Assembly: GCF_015706575.1 (NCBI RefSeq)
Contig: NW_024037075.1
Coordinates: 13,205,746 to 13,269,745 of the forward strand
Length of the DNA: 64,000 nucleotides
Reading direction: 5' to 3'
Origin: Patiria miniata
Taxonomy: Eukaryota > Echinodermata > Asteroidea > Valvatida > Asterinidae
In this document: in pieces, positions 12,707 to 23,730 of the stretch
Layout: every line of letters starts with the position of its first letter
Numbering within the stretch: position 1 is the first letter of the stretch
Translations under genes and position numbers: made by a program
The notes under the pieces: model-generated
The model's input: the letters and a program-made list of their open reading frames with translations, nothing else
Told to the model about the DNA's origin: nothing
Databases searched by the model: none

Positions 12707-15190
12707 CAGAGTTGTAACGAGTCACTGATTTTTGTGACTCGAGTCGAGTCGAGTCATTTTAAAGAAGTGACTCGAGTCGAGTCGAGTCATTAGGTCAACA
12801 AGGTCGAGTCGAGTCGAGTCGAGTCGAGTCACAGAGTGTGGTCGAGTCGAGTCGAGTCGAGTCAAGTATTTAGCTCGAGTCAATTCGAGTCACAAATATT
12901 TGAACACTAAATTACAATAAAAAGCAACAAACACAAGAGAGAAAGAATACAAGGCACCAGTCTATTACGGAAATCCAAAGACATAAAGTATGCTGTATGG
13001 TACCCAACCAACAGTTTCCATTGCTAGCTCACGTCACAGATAAGAAGATGTGAAACTTCGGTCTTATACATGTAACTGTAGTTAGTCGGAAAAGGGGGGT
13101 ATCGTGCACCCTCGGAAATCAATTTCTAATCAACGTTTCTAGGTAAGAAAAAATGCGTAGAAAACGATTTGCTATGTTAAAAAATTCAAAAAATGTCCCA
13201 CGTATTGTTTTTATGCAAATTAGTGCCGCCATTACCGAAAAATCTATTTTTAATTATATCTCAGCCAATATTGCAGATAACTGAACAAACTAGGTGTCTA
13301 AACCCATGTTTTCAAGGTCATAGATCACAATAAAACTAGTCTGGAAGTGACCACATGTGTCTGTGGCATAGGAATATGCAAATTAGTGCCGCTAATACCG
13401 GAAAGTCATGTTTTTGGCATATCTCGGCAAATATAGCACATAACTACACCAGTAAGGTGTCTAAATCCATGTTTTGAGGGTCAAGTATCATTAGAAGACT
13501 ATTCATGAAGTAACTATGTGTGTCTTTGGCATGAAAATATGTAAATAATAAAGTGTCGGTTTATCCGCTCTTTGATTTTTAGCCAATATCTCGGCCAATA
13601 TTGCACTTAACTACACAAGTAAGGTGTCTAAACCCATGTTTTGAGGGTCAGGTATCATTAGAAGACCATTCACGAAGTAACTATGTGTGTCTTTGGCATG
13701 AAAATATGTAAATTCTAAATTGCCGGTTTATCAAAAAAATGATTTTCCGCCAAATTATATTCAATTTCAGCCATATTACAGTTTATTTTGAATATGATGG
13801 CTTAAAATAAACTTTGATCATTATTGCTTATCAAAAACCTTCTGTCAACATTAGCTGCAATATTGGCCGAGATATTGGCTAAAAATCAAATTTCTGATAA
13901 ATCGACACTTTAGATTTACATATTTACCTGCCAGAGACACACATAGTACTTCGTGAATGGTTTTCTAATGATACCTGACCATCAAAACATGGGTTTAGAC
14001 ACCTTACTTGTGTAGTTAAGTGCAATATTGGCCGAGATATTGGCTAAAAATCAAATAGCGATAAACCGACACTTTATTATTTACATATTTTCATGCCAAA
14101 GACACACATAGGTACTTCGTGAATGGTCTTCTAATGATACTTGACCCTCAAAACATGGTTTAGACACCTTAATGGTGTAGTTATGTGCTATATTGGCGAG
14201 ATATGCCAAAAACATGACTTTCCGGTATTTGCGGCACTAATTTGCATATTCCTATGCCACAGACACATGTGGTCACTTCCAGACTAGTTTTATTGTGATC
14301 TCCGACCTTGAAAACATGGGTTTAGACACCTAGTTCGTTCAGTTATCTGCAATATTGGCTGAGATATAATTAAAATAGATTTTCGGTAATGGCGGCACTA
14401 ATTTGCATAAAAACAATACGTGGGACATTTTTTGAATTTTTTAACATAGCAAATCGTTTCTACGCATTTTTTCTAACCTAGAAACGTTGATTAGAAATTG
14501 ATTTCCGAGGGTGCACGATACCCCCTTTTCCGACTGAACTACTGGTTTGGCTTCGGGTCTAGATTTTGTTGTTCGCTAATCGCTGACAATGTTAAAACCT
14601 AATTGCATTATACAAAACTGTTTCTGATTATTTAAAGGTGGGCCCGTCCGTATCCATTTTTTTTTGTGTGAAATCGGGACATGAATTTAGCCAGCGTTCC
14701 ACCAAGAACTTCAAAATCGCCCGAAACCAATGATGAAACCACGGAATGAGAAATGCGTTTTAAGTCTGGTTCCGGGTTTAGCATTACATGCTATAGAACC
14801 ACAAGGTGGGAGTCCGCGACACGGTGTATGTTTGTTGTTTCATTATGGAGGAAGGAAACAGACTGCCGCTGTATATAAACGTACATTATTCGCGAACATT
14901 AACGTGACGTGAACAAAAACTGGCAACGCGAACGGCGCAGCGTAAGTCATTGCAAATATTTTTCGCAATTAAGTTTTGCTTTATTTTGGGACTCGAGTCT
15001 TATTAGCCTTCCTCGAGTCGAGTCGAGTCATTCTGATGAGGGACTCAAGTCGAGTCGAGTCATTTGCTCACAGTGACTCGAGTCGAGTCGAGTCATTTAC
15101 CCGTCGGGACTCGAGTCGAGTCGAGTCGCCAAAAAATGTGACTCGAGTCGGACTCGAGTCGAGTCATCGACTCGAGTCATTACAACTCTG
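12707..15190. mobile_element. hAT-type foldback transposon, 2,484 bp, non-autonomous
   Basis: The left end is CAGAGTTGTAACGAGTCAC and the right end is GACTCGAGTCATTACAACTCTG in part, which are inverted repeats. A perfect 8-bp duplication GATTTTTG flanks it at 12,699-12,706 and 15,191-15,198. Unit A has the empty site with one GATTTTTG near 1,048-1,055. Both shoulders are arrays of CGAGT repeats (about 12,740-12,900 and 14,990-15,175). The core is a 1.45-kb inverted repeat. No transposase is encoded, so it must have moved with enzyme from elsewhere. Confidence 0.93.
13084..14535. repeat. 1.45-kb palindrome inside the hAT element
   Basis: Arms of about 640 bases are inverted copies around a centre near 13,810. 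AGTCGGAAAAGGGGGGTATC at the left matches GATACCCCCTTTTCCGACT at the right. Each arm is built of three tandem subunits of about 163-169 bases, starting near 13,255, 13,418 and 13,587 with ATATCTCGGCCAATATTGC-like sequence, and these recur inverted in the other arm. A long RNA or single DNA strand from here would fold into a hairpin. Confidence 0.9.
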
Positions 15191-16043
15191 GATTTTTGTA
15201 CACTCACCAAATTTGAAGTAGAGTTACATAAAGAACTGTGGCCTCACTCCTTTTGTTTCTGTAAATACGTTTAAGATGTTGGAACATCTCCTACAGTGGC
15301 TGTGAGACTGACTGGCTTGTTACATGTGATTCTTCCCGGTATCACTCAGTGAATAATTATTGGTCAATTTTATCTGGGTGGAAATTCGTTTTTCACTTCT
15401 GAAAATAATGGAAGCGTCGTTCCCCTATACTTGGTTATACCATAGGTCTAGAACCCATGTACTTGGTTAAAATAGATCCTACTGTAACTATGGAAAATAC
15501 GATTAATAGCAAATTTCAGTATCGAATAAAAATAGTTTGCACTCAAGACACCGAACTGTGTTTAAAAAAAGAAATTCAAGTTTTTAAAATCTTAAATGAT
15601 ATTGATTTTCATTTTAAACCATCTGATCCCTATAGTATCAGTCTTTGGAAATTAGAGAGCACATTGTGAAAATCTGCATACTTACAAGTGTCATAGACAG
15701 AGGGCGCAATTTACTCGCCAACTGGTATTATATACTACACGATGGAAATTACTCACATCAACGCTAGGAATCGGTGAAAATTATAGAATTTGTAAGAATT
15801 AAGCACGGTGACCATTAAACAGAATGAAAGTGGGAAACAACGCCTTCGAACCAAGGCTACGGAGGTCGTGCAGTCACTTAACTATATTGAATAGCTTGTG
15901 CATTGGTCAAGCCTAGGAGGCGCATTGCGCATACGTTACACCGCCCAACACATTGTCCATTAGATCAAGTGACGTCATACTACGTGACGTGTACTATAGT
16001 TTCTCCTTTCCAATATAGCCAACAAGCCGTGATTTCTAGGTTA

Positions 16044-16492
16044 AGGCCCTGTCACACTGTCTGCAATCTTATATGCGCTCTCACTGCGTCCTTGAAAAAT
16101 AGCTGGGGCGCAAAAACAACTACTAGATCGCAGCGACAACTACATAGGTCGCCAGGTGGGCGCCAGTGGGTCCTACGCCAGTGGGCGCAAGTGACGTCAC
16201 ATGAGCGTATTTTGGTCGAATAGGACGTATCAACAGCGAGCAGAGCGTAGTGTGAGCACAGTGACAGCGTAGCGGCAGCGACTAGATCGAGTAATTGAGC
16301 TTGACAGGGGCGCATAGAGAGCGAGTTGAGCGCATCGTAAGCGCGGGAAGAGCACAGTATGAGCGTAGCTTAAGCTTCTTTGAGACAGAAAGTTGTCATT
16401 TTCTTGCGACCTCGCTGCGATTGATAAATTTATGAAATATTTTTGCTCGCCGAAAGGTCTCCTATGAGATCGCAAATAATGTGACAGGCCCT
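16044..16492. mobile_element. TTA-flanked TIR element, 449 bp (Harbinger-like)
   Basis: The ends are AGGCCCTGTCAC and, in complement, AGGGCCTGTCAC. TTA flanks both sides (16,041-16,043 and 16,493-16,495). Copy A has the empty site AGGTTACTAG near 1,860. The inside is rich in GAGCGTA-like words. The short TSD supports a PIF/Harbinger-type origin, but the ends differ from the 370-bp family. Confidence 0.85.
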
Positions 16493-17497
16493 TTACTAGT
16501 ACACGTTAAAGCAATTTCAATACCTGTTCCACCTGAAAAAGGTGATCAAACGCTTGAACGAAATAATGCGGTTTTTTTTCAAGTTTTATACAAGAGAACA
16601 CATAACACGTTTTAGTTACTGTGGTTTAAGCATGGTGATATGAACAGAAGGAGTGGGAGCTTCAGTACTTCAAAGTGTTATTATCGCCGCGCTCGAAAGC
16701 AACAATGAAATGCACCTGACGGCCGGCATCTTATTCAGTCGCCCACTACGCTAATCTCGATATAATAGAAATCCGGCTCACTAGTGCTGGAAGAAAGATT
16801 TTGTATTGCTTCTTGGATAGCACCATGGTAATACGCATGCGCAGTTCTCATACATCGCCAAAAATGAATAATTTTGAAAGTGTTTGTTCGGAATTGGCTA
16901 ATACTGGCTATATCAATGTGGTCAACATCTGAAACAATCATTTCACAAAATGCTCTATGCCTTCAGTATGAAAACTTATGACATTTTCCAAAATCTCACA
17001 TTTAATGTATTTTTCAAAAAAGAGCAACGACGTGACATGACTTATTATGCAGCATACAGGGAGGTTGTTGGTTACCAACTAAAAAGGCGGTGACGATCAT
17101 CGCGTTCAAAGGCCGCTTGCATTCACGCTTTGAATGGGCGAGGCCTGCGGTCACAAAGCTTTGGACATTTCCGAGGGATTGGAATGTTAATGTCAAAATC
17201 TAAATCGCCCAAGAGTTCTGACTCCTTCCCTTCATATCTCCCTGGTTTAAGCATGAGTCAATCATCTTCTATGCTTGCAGAAAAGCAGATTATAGAGCGT
17301 TCGAGACTGAAAGCAGTCTACTTGTCTGTTATAATGCGTACAGGCAAGAAACCGCAAGCACAAACGAAATTTGTCTTGGTAAAGACCCGTGGAATTTTCA
17401 AGCGCAAATTAAGTAGATTAAAGCGCGTAATCCTTCGTTCTAGTCTAAGCCAATCCCACATTGTTGAGAACAATTAAAGAAGTGGGCAGCCTAGTGC

Positions 17498-17508
17498 TAT
17501 ATATAAAT
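17498..17508 (+). promoter_or_regulatory. TATA box of lectin copy B
   Basis: TATATATAAAT lies about 120 bases before the start codon. A start of transcription about 30 bases downstream would leave a 5' UTR of about 95 bases. The matching position in copy A is replaced by other sequence; only a weaker ATATATACG is present near 4,038. Confidence 0.6.
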
Positions 17509-17626
17509 CCCCCGACATTGGGTCCCTTCCATCATTCCATTAACGCTTCCTGTCAACACGTACTGGAAACACCACACCCCAGACCAAGTTGAGCTGACCA
17601 CACCTTGTCGACCACCAACAGCAAGA

Positions 17627-17701
17627 ATGCTTCGTCTTTTCCTTCTTACTCTGGCGCTGTGCCATGCTGTCTTTGCATTTCCACAGGAAGCCAATAACGA
17701 G
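17627..17701 (+). CDS. Lectin B exon 1 (signal peptide)
   Basis: Twenty-five codons ending in phase 0 at a GTGGGC donor. The hydrophobic stretch ends in AVFA, a good signal peptidase site. The ATG is the first in the predicted transcript. Confidence 0.85.
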
Positions 17702-20700
17702 GTGGGCTTTTAACTATTTGTAGCACTGTTCATTAAATAGTCACCGAGCAAGCATTTATAAACATGTATTTTCTGACTAGTGTTTGACATTATAGACTTG
17801 CAAAACTCTAAGGGAGTGAATCGTGTGCAATTGAACTGGGTCGGTAGAACGCAAGGCAGATAATATGCAAAATGGGTTCGAATCTTTTCTCGAGCCGATT
17901 TCTTCTTTTAACCAATAATAATCATGCCCGACTGTTTATTGAAAGGTCCTTATAAATAGTTGTGAAATGACTTCGGCCTTAATATTCTGCCTTGGTATTT
18001 TGCCTTGACATCAGACTAAAAATTGTTATTTCAGTAAGTGTTGACTAGTCATGAAATAGGCATGGAAAGTGAAAATATAATAAGGAAAGATTCCCATATC
18101 TGGCCGTCACTAATTTTTCCCTTCAGTGGCCTATCGGCCATCAGAAAGTGATAATATGTCCTTAAAAGTCAAATTTAGCAGGGAATATATTGAAGTATTT
18201 ACTGACAAAACAAGGACATTTTCAGATCAGTCTCATACGGTTTGTGCACAGGGTTAAAAGTTATGGCCCGATATGGGAATCTTTCCTGTAATAATATTAA
18301 GCTGAAAAAACCCCAAAGAACTCGAGTACTTTCACCACGCTTTCGTTTCGAGCTGAAAACATTGACATGATTGTCTTGCAAAAGTCTTGTATCGTTTCAG
18401 GTCGTAATTATGGAACGATACAAGTATCGTGGTTTTACATTGTTTTTTTTTCTCTATCAAGGATGAACTTTCACGAGACATGGAACTGTTAATGCGTGCC
18501 TTGGAAAGGAAGGTCTTGGATGAGGCAGGTATGTGTTGTGTGGTCAAACCTATAGAGTAAGGAGCAAGATCCAAGATGTAGTTTAACCTTCATTTTGTGT
18601 CATTGGAGAAGAATGAAATGTTCTACCTCTTTCAACCCGCTGTAATAAGAAAGACTTTGAAATCAAGTTATCAAATAAAAAGGGATGGTACGGTAATTAA
18701 GTAAGGCAAAATAGGTTTTGATTTTTAAAATAAAATAAATAATAAATAAATCGGGCTTAGAAACTTTCAAATTCCTGCTTTGACCTTCAAAATTAAACCT
18801 TGTTTTGATAAGAGTTCAGGCGCTTCCATTGCTAAATTCCTGCCTTTTCTCGGCTATCAGCCACAACCCCAGGCTCAATTCTTGCGGCGAGTGAACTCGC
18901 ATCACTACACTGATAATATCAATGGGGAAGTCTCTATAGTCCGATTCCCCATTGTTTTATACGTCCCACTGGCCCGACGTCCCATTGGTCTATATACGTC
19001 CCATTGGTCCGACGTCCCATTAGTCGTACGGCTCATTCAGGGTTAGGGTTATAACAACATCGTCCCCAGTGCTTACTTTATTTCCAACATCGTTTCCAAT
19101 AGTAAACCCTGGATAGGAAACTTTCTTCCTGTATCCTGATTCGATATTGCAATTGGCTAGAAATGGATTTATATCGTGTACTTGGTGTTGTTATTCACAA
19201 CGTGCAGTACGTGTTTTCGGGATCATTCGTCCATGCCTTCTCGAAAATATTCATTTACTTTCCAATTTGTTCATATTAATATGAAATGTGATACTGCATG
19301 TTGTCTCGATAAGATCGTAACAGTATAATTGAAAAAAAAAATCGTGTTTTCGTAACTCACCGTGCTCGCGCTGCGACAAATTGACTCTGTTTTTACCCCA
19401 GACACCGCATACAAAAAATACAAATGTAACGCACAGGCAGGCACCAGACTATTCCTAATTTGGATACGTGTTCAAAAATCTTGCACATGCAAATGATCCA
19501 ATACCAGGGTGAGTAGAGCAGGTAGTGGTGGGCGCGTACTGCTCGACACCCTGGGGACGAGGTTGGGGTTAAGGATAAGGGTCAGTCAACCTGAACCATG
19601 TTTCATCTGACCAATGGGACAGTGGCACACCCAAGGGGGGGGGGGGCTCGGGGGGGGGGGGGGGGCTTGAGCCTTTTGTCGAGTAGTATATTAAATAGGG
19701 GTGTAACAGGGACGCCAGAATAAAAATTCTGCGGCCAAAAAAATTGGGCAACATTTTTTTTTTAAATTAAACTTATGAAATGTTTGAATTTTTTATGGGG
19801 GCTCCCCTCCCCCCCCCCCCCCCAAGCCAAATCCTGGGTGCGCCACTACAATGGGACGTCGGACTTGGAGATTAAACACTATCAATTACATCGAAGGCTG
19901 TTTCCGGTACTTCATTGCCAGATTTCAGACATGTATACTATACGGCATCGGTAAAATTATTAGACAAACCTTTACGCAATGCAATACGCCAATTTGTTGG
20001 ACAGGCGTGCATAAGTATAATGGAACGGACTAACATCAACCAATCATTGAACAATTTAAAATTTTTATTCCGATTTCAATGTTTTTTTCCATGTTCGAAC
20101 AGCTCCTGCAGTTACATTGGTAGATATCGTCAACCTTCAAACAGAACAGAGTTCCACCCTCGTATTCAATGACGTCACTTTCGGCTCTGGTAACGCAGTG
20201 GACAAGAATTTCAACTCGGATCTGATCCAGGGACAAAGCTGCACACACACAGGTAAATCAGTCGTTTATCTATAGATAGCTGATACTCACGGGCCTGGTT
20301 AATGAAGTGATGTTTTCCTCGCATTTCACTATGTTTAAAGGTACATCAATGCAGTGGCGGCGCCAGACTCTTGTGGGTGGGGGCAATGGGAGGGGGGGGG
20401 GGCAAAGAAAATTGGGGGGGGGCAGTCAAAATAAAAAGTTATGCCTGTGTACGCGCGCGCGTGCCCATTGTCAATGGTACGGAAATAGGCCACTAGAGCA
20501 ACTTAGACGTGTAGTCGTTTTTATGAATGAGAAATGCATCGAACCGCAGAATGGTCTATATACCAAATGTACAAAGACGTTGGCTGCACAGTATATGAGC
20601 TCCGTGCGCCAACAAAGAGGGCGCCCTTTTACCTAGCAACGACGTCCCATGGGCGGGACATTTAGCTGGTTGACGCGCACCGCTCCTTGTGTGTGACGCA

Positions 20701-22433
20701 CGTACACCAGGGGATGATGCACACGCAGTGGTACGGCCGCACGTCACGGCAAAATTGCAGTCAGGCAAGATGGCGTCGGTCGGTCACCCCCACTGTTCCT
20801 TCTTTGCCAGTGAGGGGGTACTTGTGAACGGAGCGGATACGGCTGTATGAATACATGTGTGGCGTGTTTTGTCTGCCAAAGTACCAATAATTCTTATGCT
20901 TTCATCGGCCCACAAATTAATGTGTCCACATTTTATGAATCTTAACAGCGAAGAAAATAAACAATCTATTTGTTGATAAAGGTTTGGGAGAAAACTGGGG
21001 GGGGGGGGGGGGGGGGGCGGGGCAGGGCAATGTGCGTACAGCCCTTCCCATACGTTAACACGCATACCCCCCCCCCTCCCTTCCCCGTAGCGCCGCCACT
21101 GCATCAATGGAACATCTCAGCCTGGGACTTGCATGCTTTGTAACACTCCCCGTCTGAATCAGATGTATATCTAGTTTTATTTACTTTCGTTTATTGTAGC
21201 ACCTCAGAACAACCCGTGGTGGAGAGTGTATCTTCGTGAGCCTCACTGTATTGTGCAGGTCGGCATTGTGAACCGTCGAGACGGCGACTGTGAGTTACAA
21301 AACTCGTGTTCAAATTTACACTAGGAAGATCGGTTTACTCTGATTTTTTGTGTCTTTAAAATTGGCCCAGTTTGGTTTAAATATTTTATAAAGCCTCTCT
21401 TTTTATATACTCTCATTTCCAGAATAAAACTTTTAAGTCATTCTATTCGAGTGACATTTACTCCCATGACTGACTAGGGACCAGACGAAATTCATTTAGT
21501 CGGATAGATCGACCTTTTCTCCAGAGTCTCTAGTATAACAAGAGCGAGTGCACAATAAGCTCTGGCCGTCTTGCATACAAGTCAAAAATGTAACGCACAA
21601 AAGTGCGACGATGGCACATAAAATAATGAAACACAATACTTTAGATTTCTACCTCGATTCATAGCACTCTGTGATAAATACCAGTGACTTTAACATTACT
21701 GCACATTTCTTGCCTCATTGTCAAACTTTTCAAAAACATCTTTCCTACAATACAATTAAGTATTTAATTCATTTTGTTTGCTTTTTTTGAAAATTAAAAT
21801 TTGGTAGCCACATTTTGTGGGAAACTTGGGGGCTTATTTTGGTCATTTTGGTAAGTTTTTTTTTCGTTTGTTTTAGTCCAAAATCAGTCTGGTCCCTTGT
21901 TTCACACTTTAGAATCTTAGAAGGATAATCGATTTCTTTCTTTTCTTATTTTGCTATCGCATTCATTTGTTTTACAATAGTGAACTAGGAGCTAGAGAAT
22001 CCAAATATATGCAGGGATGAGTGCAACTTTCGAAAATACGAACTTTGCTAAAAAAGCAATGTTCTTTGTAAATTCAGTTTCGTCTCGAGATCATCTGGCT
22101 ATACGAGTGGTAGATGAAACACCGGCATGGTCGGTCATTATAAACAGAAACATTAATTTTACCTCATCTTATGTCTGACATTAAAATAATAATTTCTTTC
22201 ATACAGATGACCGTTTGACCGGAGCTGTGGTGCGTGTAGGGGGGATAGGCGGACCAGCGTGCGGCTCACCAGTTACCGCCCAGTCGGCCAACATTCCTGG
22301 CGGGATGAACCTCGTCATTTGCGATAGGCCAATTGTGGGAGATCAGATCGTTATTCACATTCCAAGAGACGGGGCCGTTTTGCAGATTTGCGAAGTCCAG
22401 GTCTGGGCCGTTCCCATGAAATTTTGCATGTAG
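17627..22433 (+). CDS. Secreted F-type lectin (fucolectin), copy B
   Basis: Five coding exons, all GT-AG: 17627-17701, 18462-18528, 20103-20252, 21200-21289 and 22207-22433 (exon continues to 22442). They join in phase to 202 residues. Residues 1-17 are a signal peptide (MLRLFLLTLALCHAVFA). Residues 18-47 are a charged propeptide-like helix. Residues 48-202 are one F-type lectin domain. The family's fucose-binding motif H-x26-R-x-D-x4-R is complete: H96, R123, D125, R130. NPWWRV, the usual core strand, is at 102-107. Cys94 with Cys201 and Cys146 with Cys166 match the two conserved disulfides. The adjacent Cys pair found next to the sugar in eel agglutinin is absent, replaced here by Gly126-Asp127. 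Such lectins are soluble and bind fucosylated glycans, often in innate recognition. That role is inferred from family, not shown here. Ligand specificity cannot be read from sequence. Confidence 0.88.
18462..18528 (+). CDS. Lectin B exon 2 (propeptide)
   Basis: Sixty-seven bases between a poly-T tract with CAAG and a GTATGT donor. It encodes DELSRDMELLMRALERKVLD and two more residues, and ends one base into a codon, which matches the phase of exon 3. This is the exon that is one base short in copy A. Confidence 0.85.
19055..19565. mobile_element. 511-bp TIR element (CAACCTCGTCCC family), copy 2
   Basis: Orthologous to 5,588-6,100 within the duplication. Ends CAACATCGTCCCC and GGGGACGAGGTTG. 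Confidence 0.8.
19620..19848. mobile_element. hAT-type MITE, 229 bp (copy B)
   Basis: Orthologous to 6,155-6,359, with the same CAATGGGA duplication at 19,612-19,619 and 19,849-19,856. It is longer because of extra poly-G and poly-C tracts. Confidence 0.87.
20103..20252 (+). CDS. Lectin B exon 3 (lectin domain, first part)
   Basis: One hundred fifty bases, phase 1 at both ends. It carries the N-terminal strands, a VDKNF segment and the SCTHT motif with the sugar-binding His96 at its end. Confidence 0.88.
20352..21101. mobile_element. hAT-type MITE, 750 bp (copy B)
   Basis: Ends CAGTGGCGGCG and CGCCGCCACTG. The perfect 8-bp duplication CATCAATG lies at 20,344-20,351 and 21,102-21,109. Orthologous to 6,871-7,632. 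Confidence 0.9.
21200..21289 (+). CDS. Lectin B exon 4 (lectin core)
   Basis: Ninety bases, phase 1 at both ends, with NPWWRVYL and NRRDGD. It supplies Arg123 and Asp125 of the fucose site. Copy A reads NRGDGD at the same place, the more usual form in the family. Confidence 0.9.
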
Positions 22434-22442
22434 AGCATGGAG
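22207..22442 (+). CDS. Lectin B exon 5 (lectin C-terminal part and stop)
   Basis: It starts in phase 1, supplies Arg130, a GPACGSP...VICD disulfide pair and the C-terminal Cys, and stops at 22,431-22,433. Three extra residues (GIG region) are present relative to copy A. The stop is 9 bases before the last intron, so nonsense-mediated decay is not expected. Confidence 0.88.
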
Positions 22443-22561
22443 GTAAGAATAACTCGCATATCTGTGCCTTTAATGCTAAAGAGGTCACAGCATATTGCAT
22501 GAAATTGTTGCATTTGTTCTTCGTTCTTGGTTTACTTTTAAAAGAAAAAAAATCGGTTCCC

Positions 22562-22738
22562 TAGACCATTATCATGTTGCGGCAATATTGATTTTTTTCC
22601 CATTCAAATCAACGTAACCAAAGCGAGGCGGGAAGGAAAAATAGTGTGGTTCCTTTTTGCACAAAAACATCATTCAGTACTGATAATGGATACAGGGAAC
22701 ATGACTGAAATGGTGGCAGCATGCATGATACAGGTCTA
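22562..22738. mobile_element. TAGACC-type MITE, 177 bp
   Basis: TAGACCATTATCATG at the left and CATGATACAGGTCTA at the right are inverted repeats, with TA at each edge. This copy lacks the Harbinger insertion seen in unit A. Confidence 0.78.
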
Positions 22739-23247
22739 TTGCTGGTGTTAGAGGGGCCAACCTATAGTGCTCTTTCTTTCTACCGGACTTGAGTCTCTGA
22801 CTCAGAATGCTCCAGTCTTTAATGCCAAAGTTGCCCAGTAAGTTTGAAATATTCATGTACTGCTCTGAAGCATGAATGGGATAAACTCCGCCGCATTGAT
22901 TGTTTAGTCAGCGAAAATACTTCCAGTGTATAGCCGTTCTTAATCGATTCAATAGAATATAATATTGTACGTGCGTATAACTAGGGTTTTGTTTGCCCGT
23001 CGCGTCTGGTCACTCCATTTTCACCGTTTTCCATTTTGGTAAAAGCTTTGCTAAGCTTGCCTGCTTGTATTTTTACATTATTTTGGCTACCCAGAGTTGG
23101 GAATTAAACAAAATATTCAAGTTCATAACCTAAATTTTCTTTCATATATTTCATTGTGACGGTCTAAAGCTCATACACACAAGAATTAAAAACGGGTCTA
23201 TTTTATGGACAAGAAGTTAAATGCATACATATGTTTTTATTTTTCAG

Positions 23248-23725
23248 GCGTGAACTGCAGAATTTGTCGAGAATTTGGAATGGTCTTCAAGCCGAGGGAT
23301 TAACAACTTTGGACGACTGATATAAAGACTAACATAAACTAGTTTGCTATCATCGAATGATACGAAAATCGTTTGCATATTCATCACAAGGGTTTTTCGA
23401 CTTGTCTTCAGCTCCACTTGAGAAACTTTCGTTTGAGTTGGCGTAGGGTTGATTGAAGTTTGCATGTATTTTCATCATTCATAACCGTTTTTGTCTTCTT
23501 TTGACAATTTAGTGAAGTCGCTTAGCAACTTTTATATTCTGTAAGGAATTCAAAGTAAATGAATAATTCAGGGCATATAAACATATATTTTGGAAAATAT
23601 TGTCTTTGATATTAAACTATAGTTTAAACTTTTGTAGTTACTTTGTTACATGCCGAGCATAAGAACCAAGCATAAAAAGTCTATACGAGTGGAGTGTAAC
23701 AATAAACGGAAGAAACTCCAGCCAT
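23248..23725 (+). other. 3'-UTR exon and polyadenylation signal of lectin copy B
   Basis: A TTTTTATTTTTCAG acceptor precedes 23,248. The sequence downstream has no useful open frame and includes AATAAA at 23,701-23,706. Copy A has no equivalent because homology ends about 18 bases upstream. Confidence 0.6.
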
Positions 23726-23730
23726 CATGA

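Larger units (their letters stand above)
11045..23229. repeat. Segmental duplication, unit B (F-type lectin locus)
   Basis: Second copy of the unit at 1-10,232. It is longer because of three insertions absent from unit A: a TIR element (11,063-11,730), a hAT-type foldback element (12,707-15,190) and a TTA-flanked element (16,044-16,492). Homology starts at TTACATTGCTA and ends at about 23,229. The 3'-UTR exon just beyond that point therefore exists only for copy B. Confidence 0.93.

Noticed and set aside
17130-17477. 115-codon basic frame just upstream of lectin copy B
   Set aside because: It overlaps the likely promoter region, has no known domain and has no counterpart in copy A.
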